Positions 27,641-42,498 are shown, counted from the stretch's first letter. The stretch: DNA of 64,000 nt from Trichoplax sp. H2 (GCA_003344405.1 NOWV01000018.1:558001-622000), one strand, 5' to 3'. Notes: generated from the letters alone by a model not told the origin. Program-made: numbers and translations.

Positions 27641-29060
27641 TCTAATCCACGGACACCTTGCTGGCATAGGGTTACTTTCCAATCATTGAACCTCTCGGCT
27701 TGGCGAAAATATGGCTTAGACAAACAATGCACGGCTAAGCATAAGGAGATTATTATCAACCAACATTGCATACATACATATGCACTAGTGGGCAAAGAGT
27801 AGGAGGAGGAAAATGCCGGCATGTAGTAAATAGGCGGCCATGAGTTATTTAATGGCAATTTAAATGTGCACGTTGAAGGGATAGAAAGGGCTTGCAAAGA
27901 AATTTGGACGTTAACTCAAACTCTGATTTGTAGTAGCCTCTTCCTGTGATAGGATAAACATTTTGTTTGAAGTCATGACATTGGAATGGTATTATTTTTA
28001 ATGGCTCTTTATGTGCAAATTTGAGGGATTGAAGGGGCTACCATAGAAAGAAAAATTGGACTTTAACTGCAATTTCGATTTTCAACAGTCTCTTTTTGTA
28101 ACAGAATTGGCATTTTATTGAAAGTCATGACTAAGGTTTGACAGCGATAGGTTAGAGAAGAAAGCTGATGTAGGGTAGACAGGCGAACAATTATTTTATA
28201 TATATGCGTATATACTGTAGGTAACATAACATATATATTTAGTCATTAGTCATGCAATGATGCTTTTAATGGCTCTTTATATGCTCGTTTGAGGGTTGAG
28301 ATGGCTTAGAAAGAAGTTTTTTAAGTTCACTACAATTTATATTTCCCAAAGCCTCTTTCTGCAAGAAAATATGCATTATGCATTTTAAGCTATACAGTAA
28401 CTAAGGTTTGACAGGAACAGGGATAGGTTAGAAGATAGCCGGTACGTAGTAGACAGGAGAACATTTAGTCATGGAATGATACTTTTTTTAATGGCACTTC
28501 AAGCTTGAGGGGTTGCAAGGGCTTACAAAGAAGTTAGACACCTAATGCAATTTTTTATTTGCACTAGTTACTTGAATAGAATATACTGTACGTAGTATTT
28601 TAAGCCATGATTGAAGTTTGACGATAATAGGAACGGTAGACAGCTAGTATTGGTCATTCATTGGTATTTCGAATGTGATAGTTTGTGTGGATTGAAAGAG
28701 CTAGGAATAAGTTTACTCTTCAGATAATATTTTATTTCCTGCTGCCTCTTTCTAGAGTAGAATGGGTTTTATTTTAGCCATTATTACAAAGACTTGACAG
28801 CAAAAAGCTAAGAAGAAAACTTGTACGAGCTACGTAATACGATAGACCAGTAATAATCATTCCATGTGTCTTTAATGCGCTAGTTTGCGAGGTTGAAAGC
28901 ACTGGGAAAGAAGGTTTACATGCGAGTGCAATTTTTATTTCCAGCAGCCTCTTTCTTAAATAGAGAATATGTTCAATTTAAGCCATCACTACGAAGGCTT
29001 GATTAGCAATAGAAACTGCTAAGAAGAAAGCCGATTACGAACTATGTAATACGAGATAGC
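27640..29060. repeat. Degenerate tandem repeat, about 180-270 bp units
   Basis: Diverged units share TTTAATGGC(T/A)CTT, a TTGAGGG-TTGAA segment, GAAAGAAG, CAGCCTCTTTCT and AAGGTTTGACAG. The AGGTTTGACAG-like anchor appears near 28133, 28402, 28612, 28790 and 28996. Weaker copies seem to extend left to about 27640 and right to about 29900. Similarity was judged by eye. Confidence 0.65.
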
Positions 29061-30521
29061 CGAGCATTAGTATCATCCCAAGCTGCTTCAAGTTGGAAGA
29101 AAAGCCGGCAGTATTATGTCAATAGTGCTAACCAGCTAATCATTTGAAATCCTAGCTACCTCTTTCATTATTTAAAATGGAATAGTCATACATTTGAAGC
29201 TATTCTAAGGACTAAATAATTTAACTTATGGACGTACAAGGATGATATTGTGCACTCTCTACACAACTAATTATTATAATTAAAATTGAATGGGGTATGC
29301 AAGAAATAGAATAGAAAAAATACCAGCATTTAAGGTTAATATATTACAAGATTACCAAAGTATTTAGTCGAGAGTTATTTTTTGACGCCATTTCAAATTA
29401 CCAGCGGTGGAAGAGAACATGGCTGGAATTGAAAAATTTCACTGATGCTTAAATGATTTGAAGTCATTACTAATGCTAATATTGGCATAGCTACGAATGG
29501 GATATGCAAGGAATTTGATGAAAGAAATTACCAATAGTATAAGATAGGAGGGCTACTATTATAAAATTGATTGAAAACTACTTTTGACGCTATTGCAAAT
29601 GGTAACTACATGCTTGAGTTGAAGACACATTAAAATGGAATATAAAGGATGGGAAGAATTCAATAGGTGCTCAAGAGGCTATTACTTGGATTGGAATTAT
29701 CTCTAAATTAATGCGGTATGCAAGGGACTTGTGGAGGAAGAAAATGCCGGTGATACAGTAATATGTGGCAGGATTACCATAGTATTGATGTATTTAATGA
29801 TCATTTTTGACGCCATTTTAAATTGGACCCCAACTGCTTGGAGTTGAAGATAAAAATGGATGTGAAAATTTCAGATTTCAAATGATACTCTCAGGATATC
29901 TACTAATTCCAGGTTAGGACCAATTCTGATGAATAACGCAATAATTAGTTATTTACAACTGTCAAGAATCATATATTCAATATAATGCAATATCAAGGAA
30001 ATTCCGTACATAACAATAATATCTAATATTTTCGTTCTGAAAGCAACATGCCGAAGTGAAATCGGGCAGTGTATAAATAGCAAAAATGGATCCTCTCTAA
30101 GTTGAAGTTTCCATCCTTTTATACCCGTACAGTATACCGTTGTCATCGCCTATGCGTACTATATACTGACTGTAATTTATCATGAGGAAATAACGTAGAA
30201 CGGAGTAACATAAATAATTCATTGATTGCATAATAAATAAATAAATAAATAAATAAAAATTGGTTATCCGATGATCTCACTACCGGAATATCTAGTGTAC
30301 AGAAATGAATAACATTAGCCATGCAAATCGACTACGACATTCTATATTCACGAGTTTCAGAATGAGTGGTAGAGATGGAAGAAAAGTATACCAACTAGAA
30401 AGACTATCGACTGCTGTATCCTGCACAGTTGCACACTCTTGGGACTAATGGATATGTAATTAACTTTCTTCCAACAATTTCAACTAGTAGTTTACTTAAT
30501 GGATCTACGAGTGCTTTCCCA
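29061..30521. other. Gene-free region with AAAT microsatellite
   Basis: The left part carries loosely repeated segments (TTTTGACGCCATTT and GGTATGCAAG(G/A)) that look like further repeat decay. A (TAAA)n microsatellite of about six units lies at 30233-30257. No gene was recognised. Confidence 0.5.
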
Positions 30522-30912
30522 GGAATAAACTCCAATCCGGAATACCAAAATCCTAAACGAATCGATTAATCTATCAACTCGATAAAACAATACTATGCAA
30601 GATGTTTACGCTAATCCAGAATATCTCCAGCTTAAGCAGATCGGCTAATCTATCAACTTGATGAAATAATGCTAAACACGATAAACTCTAATTAGGATTA
30701 TTCCAATGCTAAACGAATCGACTAATCCATCAACTCGATAAAATCATCCTAATGACCATAAACTCTAATCTGGGTCACTCCAATACTAGATAAATTGACT
30801 GATCTAGTAATCCGATGAAATAATACTAAATATGATAAACTCTAATCTGGAATATCCCAATGCTGAGCCATAGACTGATCTATCAACTCGACCAAATAAT
30901 CCCAAAGATGAT
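30522..30912. repeat. Tandem repeat, about 77 bp x 5, diverged
   Basis: Units alternate a (G)ATAAACTCTAAT(C)TGG segment with CCAATGCTAAACGA and a TATCAACTCGAT(A)AAATAAT segment. CTATCAACTCGA-like anchors fall at about 30572, 30650, 30727, 30806 and 30883, giving a steady period near 77. Confidence 0.8.
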
Positions 30913-33900
30913 AACCTTAGTATTAGTAGCCAATTAACTAAAACTGGTCAATAGTCTATTAAAATCAACATACTCGTAGTTCGAGCAGTAAATCGAAGAT
31001 GGCCAAAGATAGACAGCTATAAATGAATGCACTTATATTTATACAATATAGAGGTTGAAATAGGCCAATCTCGACTAATCTACTGTACTAAAAGTCAGCT
31101 TACCAACTTGTTCTACAGAAAAGCGACATGGTTTGATCAGAGAAAGTCGATGATAAAAAAATTTGTTCGTATACCCGATAATAGTTGATAAGTAAATTCG
31201 CCATCTATTTGACTCATAATTTAAAAATCTTCATTAAAAATGATAAACTTGCTTGAATATCTAAATACCAATCAATGGATGCAATACCCATTGAATAACT
31301 CGTATAATGCTCATATTTTAAAAGAAATCTAATTTACTTTGTAAGACTCCCAATCAAATTGATTGATGTAACTTGACTATTTCGGAGTGAATCAATGCAT
31401 AAATCCTAACCTGTATAATAATAATTTAGTGCAAGTACTCGAATACTAACTAGCTACTACCTATCAACATTATCTAAGTCTGGTAATAAGCTGGCTGATT
31501 AATAGTTTACGAAGAAGGCATGCTGGCTAACCATCCAATTCATAATTCAATATTGAGGCAAAACCGGATCCGGTTTGATAGGAGTAACGAGTCAATGTAG
31601 CATTAATCCAAAAAAGGAATGCATACGGACAGTAGATAACTTTCTTTAATCGAAGAATGTGTTAAAAGTGTCTTGATAGTTAATACCAAATTACTTCTGT
31701 AAGCATGAGTAGATTGCTGTATTTCCTTACTACGAGATTTCCGATATCAAGCTCAATAAGTTACAATGACATGATGCCATCTACGTATATCTACTTTGCA
31801 TAGAAAACAAACATCAACACTGTTTTCAATTGATAGAACTAATAAGGATGCTATACCGCAACTGCCTGCCGATAGCATTTAATCAGTCCAACTAATTATA
31901 ATAATCTAAAACTTGGGAATAAATCTATCGACTCCAAAAAGAATTTACAAATCAATCAGATAAAGCGACTTGTAATTAAAGATTACTAACTAACAAATCT
32001 AGGAAGAGTGACAGAACCGATACATCGGAAACTGCAAATCCATCCGAAAAAGAGGACTTGCCATAATTATAGAGGTTATAAATTAATAAAATAAAGGAAG
32101 AATAGTACAAATTCAGATAGCTACATGGGCCTTGCAATTAATGAAGATGTAATTATTATACAAGTACGCGTAGAATAGAAACGAAAGAAGCGCTGAATTG
32201 ATGCTCATGCAGTAGAATACGTGATATACGCCCATTAGACCCAATCATTTCTCTATCGGTTAAATCAAGTTTAATAAATTTGGAATACCGTAGGATCGAA
32301 CACTCCATCGGATGTTATAGGTGATAATGGAATCGATATTATTGTCCGATAATGCTAATCAGTTATTAACAATTCTACCCGTAGTTTCTTACAAACACAT
32401 CTAAGCTATTTAATACAGAATTATATCCAAAGTTATTTCCGGTAGGACAATTTTAGCCAAGGTTAATGAAATCTTTATTAAGATAGATCTATTCTACTGA
32501 GCTGCAGTTGACTTTACATCCAATAACGATTTATTCCAGCTACTTTGTAAGGCTTTCTATCTCATCGGAGAAAAAAGGAAATGAAAAAAAAGTCTTTTAA
32601 TCTATTGTCGGGTATACTGAAGGATAGTTGTGGGGACAACCTAGTTCAGTCCATGCATTTAGAAAAGCCTTGGTCTTATTCTACCTGCCAAGTCGAGCAT
32701 TACTTCTTTTCATCCCATCTCGAGATATAGTTAATTTTTTCAAGGTAAATAGGAACTAATCCAAAAGAAATAAATCTATCTACAAAATTCTACTTTCTGT
32801 TGCCATTAGCGATAAATAGGCACGTTAGCAAAATGAATTTGTAATTGACATGTGAGATGAAAAGCAAATCAAACTTTTATTCCATAGCATTTGTTTCTGT
32901 GTGAATAAATTAACATTTATTTTTTCTTTTTCTGGACTTTATTCATGGATCGCTAGAAAGGAACCTAGCTTTCTTTCTAATGATTAATGACTTATTCAAG
33001 CTATTCCTACGCTACTGTAACGCTCTACAACGCTCGATTACATTGAGAGAAAAAAAATAAGTGTTTGCTAATTGCAATTGTTTACCTTCATCTGCCCTAC
33101 TACTACTGCAGCTGTACATCGGGTTGGCCTGATACCGACTAGACGAATAGTTACTCTAGTATAGCGTATATCGATACGGGATTGAATAATCTTCATGGAT
33201 GTTATTGACTGTAGATCGTAAAAGGAATTTGACACCTTGCAGAAAGTATGGCATGATCAGCAGGAAAACTTGAAAGCTCATTAAACGCCTTGAGTTATAT
33301 ATAAGAAACAATTTTAAACTGCTACTTATCCGTCCAGAATGCTGTAGACGTTGACGAGAAAGCATTCGTAGGCGGGTAGAATTAGACGTGGATAGCTGGA
33401 TAAGATTGTCAATTCTAAATTAACTGTCTAATCAACAAAGAGAAACATGTTGACTAATTTTGGCTGGCAGTGAATAAAATACAAAGTGATATCAATCATG
33501 CTAGTGTCAAAGGAAATATCTGTTATGAAATGGCTGTAGATACAACGTATACGAATTTTGGGGGGGCCTAGGTTAGCACCTAATGTTGAATTTTAAATTA
33601 CTGTACCAGCATGAAACACTTTTGTTCCACAACGAATAGACACAAGAATAAACGCTTCCGTATCAACATTGGGCTAGCTACAAACTTCGATCGAATATCA
33701 TTGTCGATGAAATAGTATACAGATGGCTATTGGTTGATTTTAAAATGATTCTAATTTATACTATACAGTCAAAGTCATACTCTACGTCTACGTGCAAGTG
33801 ATGGAAGATCCGTTAATTAAAGACGACCAACTTAATGACAACATTACTCTATCAGCAATTACCGCCCAGTGCGTATAGAACTAATGGACTGGAGCAGGTA

Positions 33901-36002
33901 ATTTCAATTTAGCTATTGATGGCTTCGAATTTATTTCAACAAAAATTGTCCATCTTGATTCGCTACTTTATCCAAAGCTTAGGAAGGAAAGCAACAATAT
34001 CCGATAGACAATACTGCAACATCCATGCTAACAATTCTTAACAACGTGTACAAGTGATGTTCAAAAAAGCCCTCTTCAAAGTTCAAGCCGATCGCAAGCC
34101 GATGTTACCAACAATAACCCTCGCTACATTGCTACTACCCTTTACCATCATGTCGAAATCATTTTACATAAGCATACCATGTATGTTATTAGAAAGTCAT
34201 TCCATAAAAGTTGAAAAGTTAATTCTATTCTTCATCAGTTTGATCGATCATTTGTTATACCTGTAAAAATATTCTATTTGTAACTTACCCGTACTAGTGT
34301 TTCCTTCCTATTAAGATCATCCAACGCTGTCGCTTCATGATCCTGCTTCTCCATTCCTACTCGATTCTACTACTATATTAATTTAGTGGTACTGCAATTA
34401 AAAATGGACACAGTACTGAAATTAGCCGATAATCATGCCATCAATAAAGTAAATCGTCTTCCACAATTAATTTCCATCGACAGTGGGGGCCGTCGACAAG
34501 AATTGATTATAATATTATCTATGTCGATTATTCTTTTCATTAGATAACAACTACTTCATATCCTTTCCTATGATTGCATACAATTTGAATAAATGATGTG
34601 AGCGACTATGTTACAGTATCGATTACTGTAGACGTTACAGCCTCTAGGCTATCGAGCCACGACAGCTAGTTGGTCCTGGTTACACCATGGTTCCACCCAT
34701 CCAGTGGTGAGGTGACCCGAGTGTGAACCGTAACGTCTTTTTAAGGACAACCTATTGATTGTTAAAGCTATAGTAAACGATAGAGTGCAACCTGGTGATT
34801 CAGTGTGTGTGTGTGATGGCAGTTCAGCCATGGTGTGAAACGGATCACTGCTATGTTAACGTGACGTGACTGTCATGACCAAACATTGCGATTCCCTACT
34901 ACTGAAACATCGCTACAGGTTGCATAAATTGACCCATGAATCCAATCCAGAGGTACAGTAGATCGGGTATTCGAAAATGGCTGTAAAATAATGAAAGTTC
35001 CAAATTAATTTTATTTATTTATTTACTTTGTTCTCAATATTAACACTGTACGCGGTGTACACTAATTGAAAATGGAGAATGCAGCGTATACACAGTAGTA
35101 CAAAAAACTTCTTTGACACGGTGTTTATCGTAGAAATTTAGTCGCTCGATGCTGTTCGACAAGCAAGAAAAAAGCCCTTCAAGGTTCGTCTGCAAAGGCT
35201 CACTCTATGTGCCATAGGATTAGCCGTTTTTACTCTCCAATTAGATACGACTATATACTGTTGTGCTATTGCAATGGAAGACCTCACATGTACGGTTAAA
35301 AGACCAGATAATGATTCAATCCAGACAGGGTATAGTTCACTATAGTATTTCACACACTCTAAACTAGATTTATTTAGACAACAAATGACTGACCAAGGTA
35401 AAAGATTATGCCAGTTTGTAGAAAAACTTTTATTCGCTCGACAGGACCGGTGTCAATTATACCGTAATTACCGGTAAAAATGTCCCATTCATAATGTTGA
35501 AGTCAATGTAGTGTACTGTAGTACGCTAATTTAGAATCATTAGATCCATTAGTGCCTCGAAATTAAATCGACAATCATTGTAATCAGCTGATGCGCTGAT
35601 CACTGGCTCATATTTTGTTGTACATACTGTACTGTATATTACAGTTCAGTACTATACTCGTTCTACAGAAATACCAGATATGGTTTTAACCAATGATAGT
35701 ATACTTTGCACCTTTTATATATCGTTAACGAATCATTTCATATACCCTGGCTTTAAACTTTGACTGCTGATCAAACATTAGACAAGAATACAGTACATTG
35801 TCTCATGAAGAAAGCTAAGGCAAGGAAAAATATTTTTTCCCCAACCGCCAAATTTCCATCAAATGCAAAGCGGGTTTGCAATTTTCCCGCGAAATAGGTA
35901 TACCACCAGTGTGACGTCATGGCACATTATGCAAATTATTTGTCCCATAAGTGATGCTATTTCATTGTAAGTATATAAATCAATTGCCTTTCTAATGGAT
36001 CT
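30913..36002. other. Gene-poor region left of U12
   Basis: About 5 kb with no recognisable protein exon, tRNA or strong repeat. Short open stretches (33156-33365 minus, 34054-34266 plus, 35138-35353 minus) lack family resemblance. The last 100 bases should include the U12 promoter; a clear proximal sequence element could not be named by eye. Confidence 0.45.
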
Positions 36003-36160
36003 TTGCCTTAAACTAATGAGTAAGGAAAATAACTGAATCCTGGTGACGCGGGATTCGCATCGTATACGTAGTTATACGTGAAATTTTTGCCGGAGGAAGG
36101 TCGTCCTCAGGTGACCCCCACTACTTTTAGGGGGATGCCTGTGTTGTTGCGATCTCCGCT
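36003..36160 (+). ncRNA. RNU12: U12 spliceosomal snRNA (minor spliceosome)
   Basis: U12 pairs with the branch site of U12-type introns. The 5' end TTGCCTTAAACTAATGAG is nearly identical to animal U12, and the branch-binding segment GAGTAAGGAAAATAAC is kept exactly. It is followed by a hairpin with arms GAATCC and GGATTC, a hairpin with arms CGTAT and ATACG, an Sm site AAATTTTTG (36081-36089), and the long 3' stem-loop with GGAAGGTCGTCCTCAGGTGACC, here noted as its halves GGAAGGTCGTCCTC and AGGTGACC, then CTACTTTTAGGGGGATGCCT and TTGCGATCT. That 3' hairpin is the binding site of the U11/U12-65K protein in known systems. The exact 3' end is uncertain by a few bases. The gene stands alone, without neighbouring snRNA copies. 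A functional gene is more likely than a pseudogene because every element is intact. Confidence 0.93.
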
Positions 36161-36248
36161 CCCTTTATTATAATAAAACCAAGAATAAGTTGATTGATGT
36201 TGCTACTATGTTCTCGGTAGGATGCACAAGGCTATAACAACATTATTA

Positions 36249-36620
36249 TAAATCAGGCATATAAACCTATCTACAATTATGGAAGATCAGAATTTTAAGA
36301 AGTTGTTGGTAATACATCGAAATATCGTATAGCATAAACACATTTTAGTATCGATTCTGCTTGGCATCATTTATTAGAAGTGGTATTATACAGATGGAGA
36401 TGGACCTAAACATTTACCCGCTGAAATGCCCCTTATAAATCAAGCATATGAACTTATCTACAATTATGTAAGACCAGACTTTTAAGAAGTCCTTGGTAAT
36501 ACAAATGTCGTATAGCATAAACACATTTTAATATCAATGATCGATTCTGCTTGGCATCATTTACTAGAAGTGGTATTGTACAGATAGAGATGGACCCAAA
36601 CATTTACTTGTGAAACCTCC
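36249..36620. repeat. Tandem duplication, about 187 bp x 2
   Basis: Two adjacent copies share ATATGAAC/ATAAACC, ATCTACAATTATG, CGTATAGCATAAACACATTT, GATTCTGCTTGGCATCATTT and GAGATGGACC(C/T)AAACATTTAC. They start near 36251 and 36438. It lies just downstream of U12. Confidence 0.9.
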
Positions 36621-37393
36621 AAAAATGCCGCTGAAATGCCTCCATAATCTATACCTTCACTATCCTTGTCCAAGCAAATTTGCAAAATTTTAACGAAATA
36701 AATTAAGACCTTTTTGGTTAATTTTGCTAAGAACTGGCAGATATGTTTGGACAAATGCGTTAAAGTTATACGCGTATAGCTGTTTCAACGGCATTTCTGG
36801 ATATATCATAAGAAAATAACTAGATCTAATGTACAATCTCAACACTGTATTCCAGCCTAATTATACTCGACGTATATCTGCAATCAATCAACTATACGGG
36901 TAATATGAAGGGAGTCATACACGTAGAATTAAGCTTGAATATAAGTAATGCGGAATAAGATTTCATCTTTATTCTTGGATCTATTTATATCGAATAAATA
37001 ATAGCATGGCAATATTATTAGCTTAGCCTACAGAATTGCAAGACTACAGTTATTTCCAGATCTTTTATAATTCAATGTTACCGTGGTAATCATCATTGAT
37101 CTACTCTAATCGAATGAAGAAACTACCGCGTTAGCCACGCATTATAGTTATAGGCTTTAAGCATGAAGCGTTTTATCAATATAAGATATGTCGAAATTAA
37201 TCAACATTTTCTATAGCTAAACAATTTTCAACAAGAACATCGCCTTACAATAATATGATCATTTAACCTTTATAATTCATATGATGTCTTAACTTAAATG
37301 TTGACACAATGATTATTTAAAATTTGCCAAGTACTACAGTAGATGTGGCAGCTTGGTAACGTCCAATAAATATTGATCAAGCTTTGGACTAAT
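36621..37393. other. Intergenic region, U12 side of SLC4 gene B
   Basis: Nothing recognisable. The right end should contain the 3' UTR of SLC4 gene B. Confidence 0.45.
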
Positions 37394-40300
37394 CTAGACT
37401 GGAGAAGCAGCAGATTTAACAGAAGTTTCAGTTCCATCTTTATGACCTGCTCCAAAATCCGGCGATTTAACTTCAACTTCATCTTCTTCATCGTCAGGTA
37501 ATGGAGTTTTACCGTCGTTGTCAAGCTATGCAAAACAAATCAAAAATTTAATAGCCTTTTACGATCAGTAGGTATAATCGAAAAACCTAATCAAAATAGC
37601 TAACAGCTAAAGGTTACTGAATCTGTCATTATTACATTTAATAACCGTAATATAGAAAACTCCTTGTAATGATTATAATTATCGAACTGTAAACACATTT
37701 CATAAGAAATGACATAAAAAATCAAATTCCATTAAAATATTGTAGATCAGTTCATATTCAGAATATACAGGAAAAGAATAGACTCGAATAAAAACGTAGT
37801 TCTACTTTCGTCAATGTCTACTATGTATCAACGGAGTGATTTAATGAATCTCACTAGGAATAATGAACTTAATATACGAGCTATACATGCTGATTTAATA
37901 GTTGTAATTTAATGGCAAGGTTGTTCCGAAATCTTTCAATAATATTTTTAACTAGCCTGAAAATACTACTTATTTCATAATTCGCTGATTATGTGATAAA
38001 GTTTGCCTAGAAACGAGACTTACTGCTATCAGTTCTCTTCTCGTGAAAAAGTGCTTCATTTGCCAGCGAACTGGAATAGTCAAAATTATAAAGAGTGGGA
38101 AAGCAATAGAAGCTTCGGTCGATTTGATAACCCAAAGGACGACGATGCATACAATTTGTACTAAAGTGAAAAGATGAATCTTTCTTGTTGGCACCTGATG
38201 AGATAAAAAGTTAAAGATACTAATTAAGAAGCCACCTATGTGTAGGTAATAATTGACATACTTGTACCGCACTAGTCCGACAATATTTATGTACCAAGGT
38301 ATCGATGTAAAATTTTAGTCGCAGTCACTTACATTGCGAACAAATATAGTTTCTGGATGGTACTTTGAAGGCATAATCAGCATCTTAATTCTTTCTATTA
38401 GCTGAACTCCGTTTAAGGATGTAAATCCCATGTATAGGAAAACACCATAAAGAACCGGTATAGGGATTAATCGAAGGACATCAGTTAAGAATAAGGAAGC
38501 GCCTAAAGATAACGGCAATAACGCCACGTTAATACAATAAAAGTTTAAATTTTATAGTGATGATAGTGTTATTTTCCTTTCAATTTTTCAAGCCTATATC
38601 TTGATATCAATATATGCAGCAGTGTGTATACTTACCTATCATGATATGAATGAGTAAATTGCTAACTCGTTGTTCTTTAACTTCAACTAATTGGGATTTT
38701 TCTCCAGGAGCATTTGATTTACTCATGACTGTAACACTTAAAGTATGAGATAGCGTACGGACAGTGGCAACGCACATCCATGGAGCACCAATAAGTGATG
38801 TTATACCGACACCAATACCAACAAGGAGTAAGTTAATGTGGAACCCAGATCCCTAATCAAAGTAGATACACAGTATAGCAAACTTAAGCAAGCAATTGAA
38901 ATAAATTAAAGCGATGAATAATTACAATTAATCAGTAAGAGTACTCTTTTTTTGTCAATTGAAATGAGTACTTTAACGTTAACTGCCAACACGAGCATAG
39001 CATTATAAATACGCACCTTCTTCATCTTATTCTCTTTTTTATTAACTAAAAGCAATGTAATTTCTGTTTCCATAAACAATAAAATCAAAACCAGCAAAGC
39101 TGGAACAGCCGCTAAAAACATTAATCCAACCGGGAAAGGTTCTTTTAATCCAAGAGGGTTTATTAACCAACCCCGTTTATGTGGAGAAGTTGTCGATAGA
39201 CCACCTGGTACTTCCAATGTTCTAACATAAACACCATGAATCAAAAGATTTACGACTACCATGGCTGCAATTGAGATTGGGATACCAAAATCACTGATAA
39301 TTTGGCGGGCCTAAAATGAAAAACCATATTAAACGACATATATTAGCAAATAGTATCCAATCATCAATAACGAATATTTTGCAATCCGGCTCTAAAATTG
39401 ACCAGACAATTATAACACAACATTTAACGTTGATACAATTTGGTCACCAAAATTAACCTTTTCAATAAACCTAATTGAATTAGAGCCTTAAATCACTCCG
39501 AAGCATATCTTACCTGGCGTCCTAAATATTGACTATTTCTAAATTGGCGGAAGAACATGGCCAGACCAAATGTTCCCAACATTAAGATAGTGGAAAGTAA
39601 AGAGGTATTGGGGCGAGGTGGAATCACTTGTACAGCAGATGTTGTATTTGATATATTGCTATTGAAAAATGAAATAGGTATAGTGGCGTTGGTAGTGGAA
39701 AGATTGTTTTCTACCACTGTGCAATAATCGCTTATGAGAGGATGATTTTCGTAGATCTAGGAGGAAATGAATTTAGTGTCATTAACGACAAGAAAGAATT
39801 CTATCAAATTGATAGCCCCCTGTTTCGATAGTATATAAAAAGTTTCCATTACTACTATACCTTAATGAGATTAAAGAAAGCTTCGTAGATAAAAATGATG
39901 GATACCAAAGCGGAGAATATCTCTTGAGTAAATCGTGAAAAATAGCGTACAAGAAAGCTTCCTTCTAATGCCACGGTTACAAAACATATAATCATAACCC
40001 ACGCACCGATCCAGAATCGGAAAACGATATATTCGATATTAAACTGGCCACACAGCTATAACATGTCAAATAGTAAATTAACTCAATACTAATTCCAATT
40101 TTGTTTCGTAACATAAACATATGTTTAAAGTAGATAGAAAGCATGCATTGTCTTTTAATTAAGTAAATTGATAATTCTATAAATTTAAAAAAGATTCTAT
40201 CTTGCATCTTCTCTATGTTATAATGTGTGCTCACTTGTAAAATCATTAATTTATAAAGAACTACGATATTTAATAAAGCAACTTACCTCATAAACAATTT

Positions 40301-42463
40301 CTTCAAATATCAATATAGGCCCAGTAGAACCTATGATAGCTAATGGCTGCCCAGCAAAGAATGCAAACATAAGACCAATAATAGCTGTACCTAATATCAT
40401 TTCGCTTACACCAATCCAACCGTCGGTTTTTGAACTAATTAAACCTCCGAATGTAATTGCTGGTGAAATGCATGCAAAGTAAATGAAAATAAAAGCTGCC
40501 AAAGTTTGAAAATTTAATCCGTCTAAAATAAAAAAAGTGCACAAAAATATTACGATCAAAATTATTACATGAAATATTAACTTCATTTAGAAAACGAAAT
40601 TATATAAAACATACTATAGAGCAATATTACTAAATGCCAATTAGTGACTATCGTATATCACAAGAAGAACAGTTGATTGTTTACCTTTGAAATCACTAAC
40701 GTAATAAGGATAGCGCTTCTTGCATTCATTGATAAAGCCTCCAAATAATCGCCCTGTTCTTTTCAATGGATCATTTTCTTCTTGTCCAACCATATGAACA
40801 TCGGCAAATCGTGGTGATAGCTCGTTCTCATCTAATGCATTTCAAAACAACCACTTAATACAGCCTTTATAGTCTTATTTCATATTTACATCCAAATTAC
40901 GGATGTAAAACCATGCATCAAGTTAATGCCATTCGTAATACGCGTATACTTTAGAAAGACCCACAATTATCATTTTTCACTACCTGCTAATATTCTGACT
41001 GTACTACCGATACGGTTAGAATTATCTGGTAGCGTTACTGGGTCCAACATATCTTTATCCCAATCACCAGGCGGTAAGACAACGCTTTGATCCAGAAACT
41101 GGTTAATCGCATTCAATAAGTCCATGCGTGTCTCAGCAGCGTAAGCTGCTTGATTAAAGCTCTACAATGTAAAATAGCAAAATACGAGCGGTCAAGACGG
41201 ATTAAAAGAAACTAGACAATTTCAAGTACAGTAGGTAAAGTATGTATTTGCTTCTTACGACTGCGTCTCTCAATGCATACAAAGTTAAAGTATGATATCA
41301 TTTCTTAAGCTAGTAGTATCGTTACCTCATTTGACATCAATGTTGAAATTGATCTTCCAATTTCGTAATAGTTAATAGTATCATCTTCCGGACCCATCAT
41401 GATGAAAATAAAACGAACTGGTATGGGTGCTTCGGCTAAATTGCCTAATCGTCTCCCTTTCGTCAATCGCGCAAAGGCGACAATTGGCTTTTTCATGTCA
41501 TTAACGGTACCGACGAGGACTGTACAAGCCTCAGAACCTGACGGAATCTTGCGTAATATGCCTGAATCGTCGCATTCTTCAATCTCTTCCTGTTTATCTA
41601 AATTAGTCACTGATTTGCCTAAATTAGCACGAATTTGATCCCTCGATTCCTAGAAGATAAATTTTATTATGACAGCAGGGCTGAGTACAAGTTGGATACT
41701 TGAGTAAATAAGAGAAAGGAATTACTCTCCAACATTCTATGACAATTTAGTAACCAGCTCTCTTCGAAATGTTGCTTACCTGCAAAAATGTCACCGATGG
41801 TGATAACACACCTTTCTCTGCTTGCTGCATACTAGGCGATACTGGAGTCATGGGAACAAATGGTGTAAATACCTCAGCTTGTGACGGATTCTGTGCCTGT
41901 TCATCGTTAGATGATGCTTTCTCTGCTGTATCACTTACCATTTCTAAACTAACAAATTGGCTTGAATCAACATTTTCACTATTAGGAACGTCACGAACAC
42001 CAGCTCCAGAAGCAGGGGCATCCTGGTATAGTTCTGTTTTGGATATGTCACCCTTAGAACCAGAATCACTTTTTCGAGTAGGAGCTAAGGAAGGCAGGTA
42101 AAAATATGGTAAAATTAAACAAAGATAGCGCTGTGATTAAAAAACGGGATCCTACGGTATATATCATCATATGCTGAAAGTTGAACTGTAAACCGGTAGG
42201 ATAAAAGTAAAAAATAATTTGAAAAAATCTCTACAGTAGATTTCCTCTAGTTAAACTGCAATTCTATATAATATCTCGAAGATCGCAATATTAATATTTA
42301 CAGTTAACGTAATACTTTACTTTAAAAGTACTGACTTACAATATTAGTTTTCCGTATGTTTGTATAATATGATTAAAGCATTTCTACAAATAAATAAGAT
42401 TGCATAACAAATAGATTATGGTTTGATTTACCTTCATGCGTTTGAGAGGTTTTTCTGTGCTTG

Positions 42464-42498
<35 letters not shown>

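Noticed and set aside
34640-34850. Possible tRNA or structured RNA in a GC-richer patch
   Set aside because: No recognisable A-box and B-box pair, anticodon stem or T-loop sequence.
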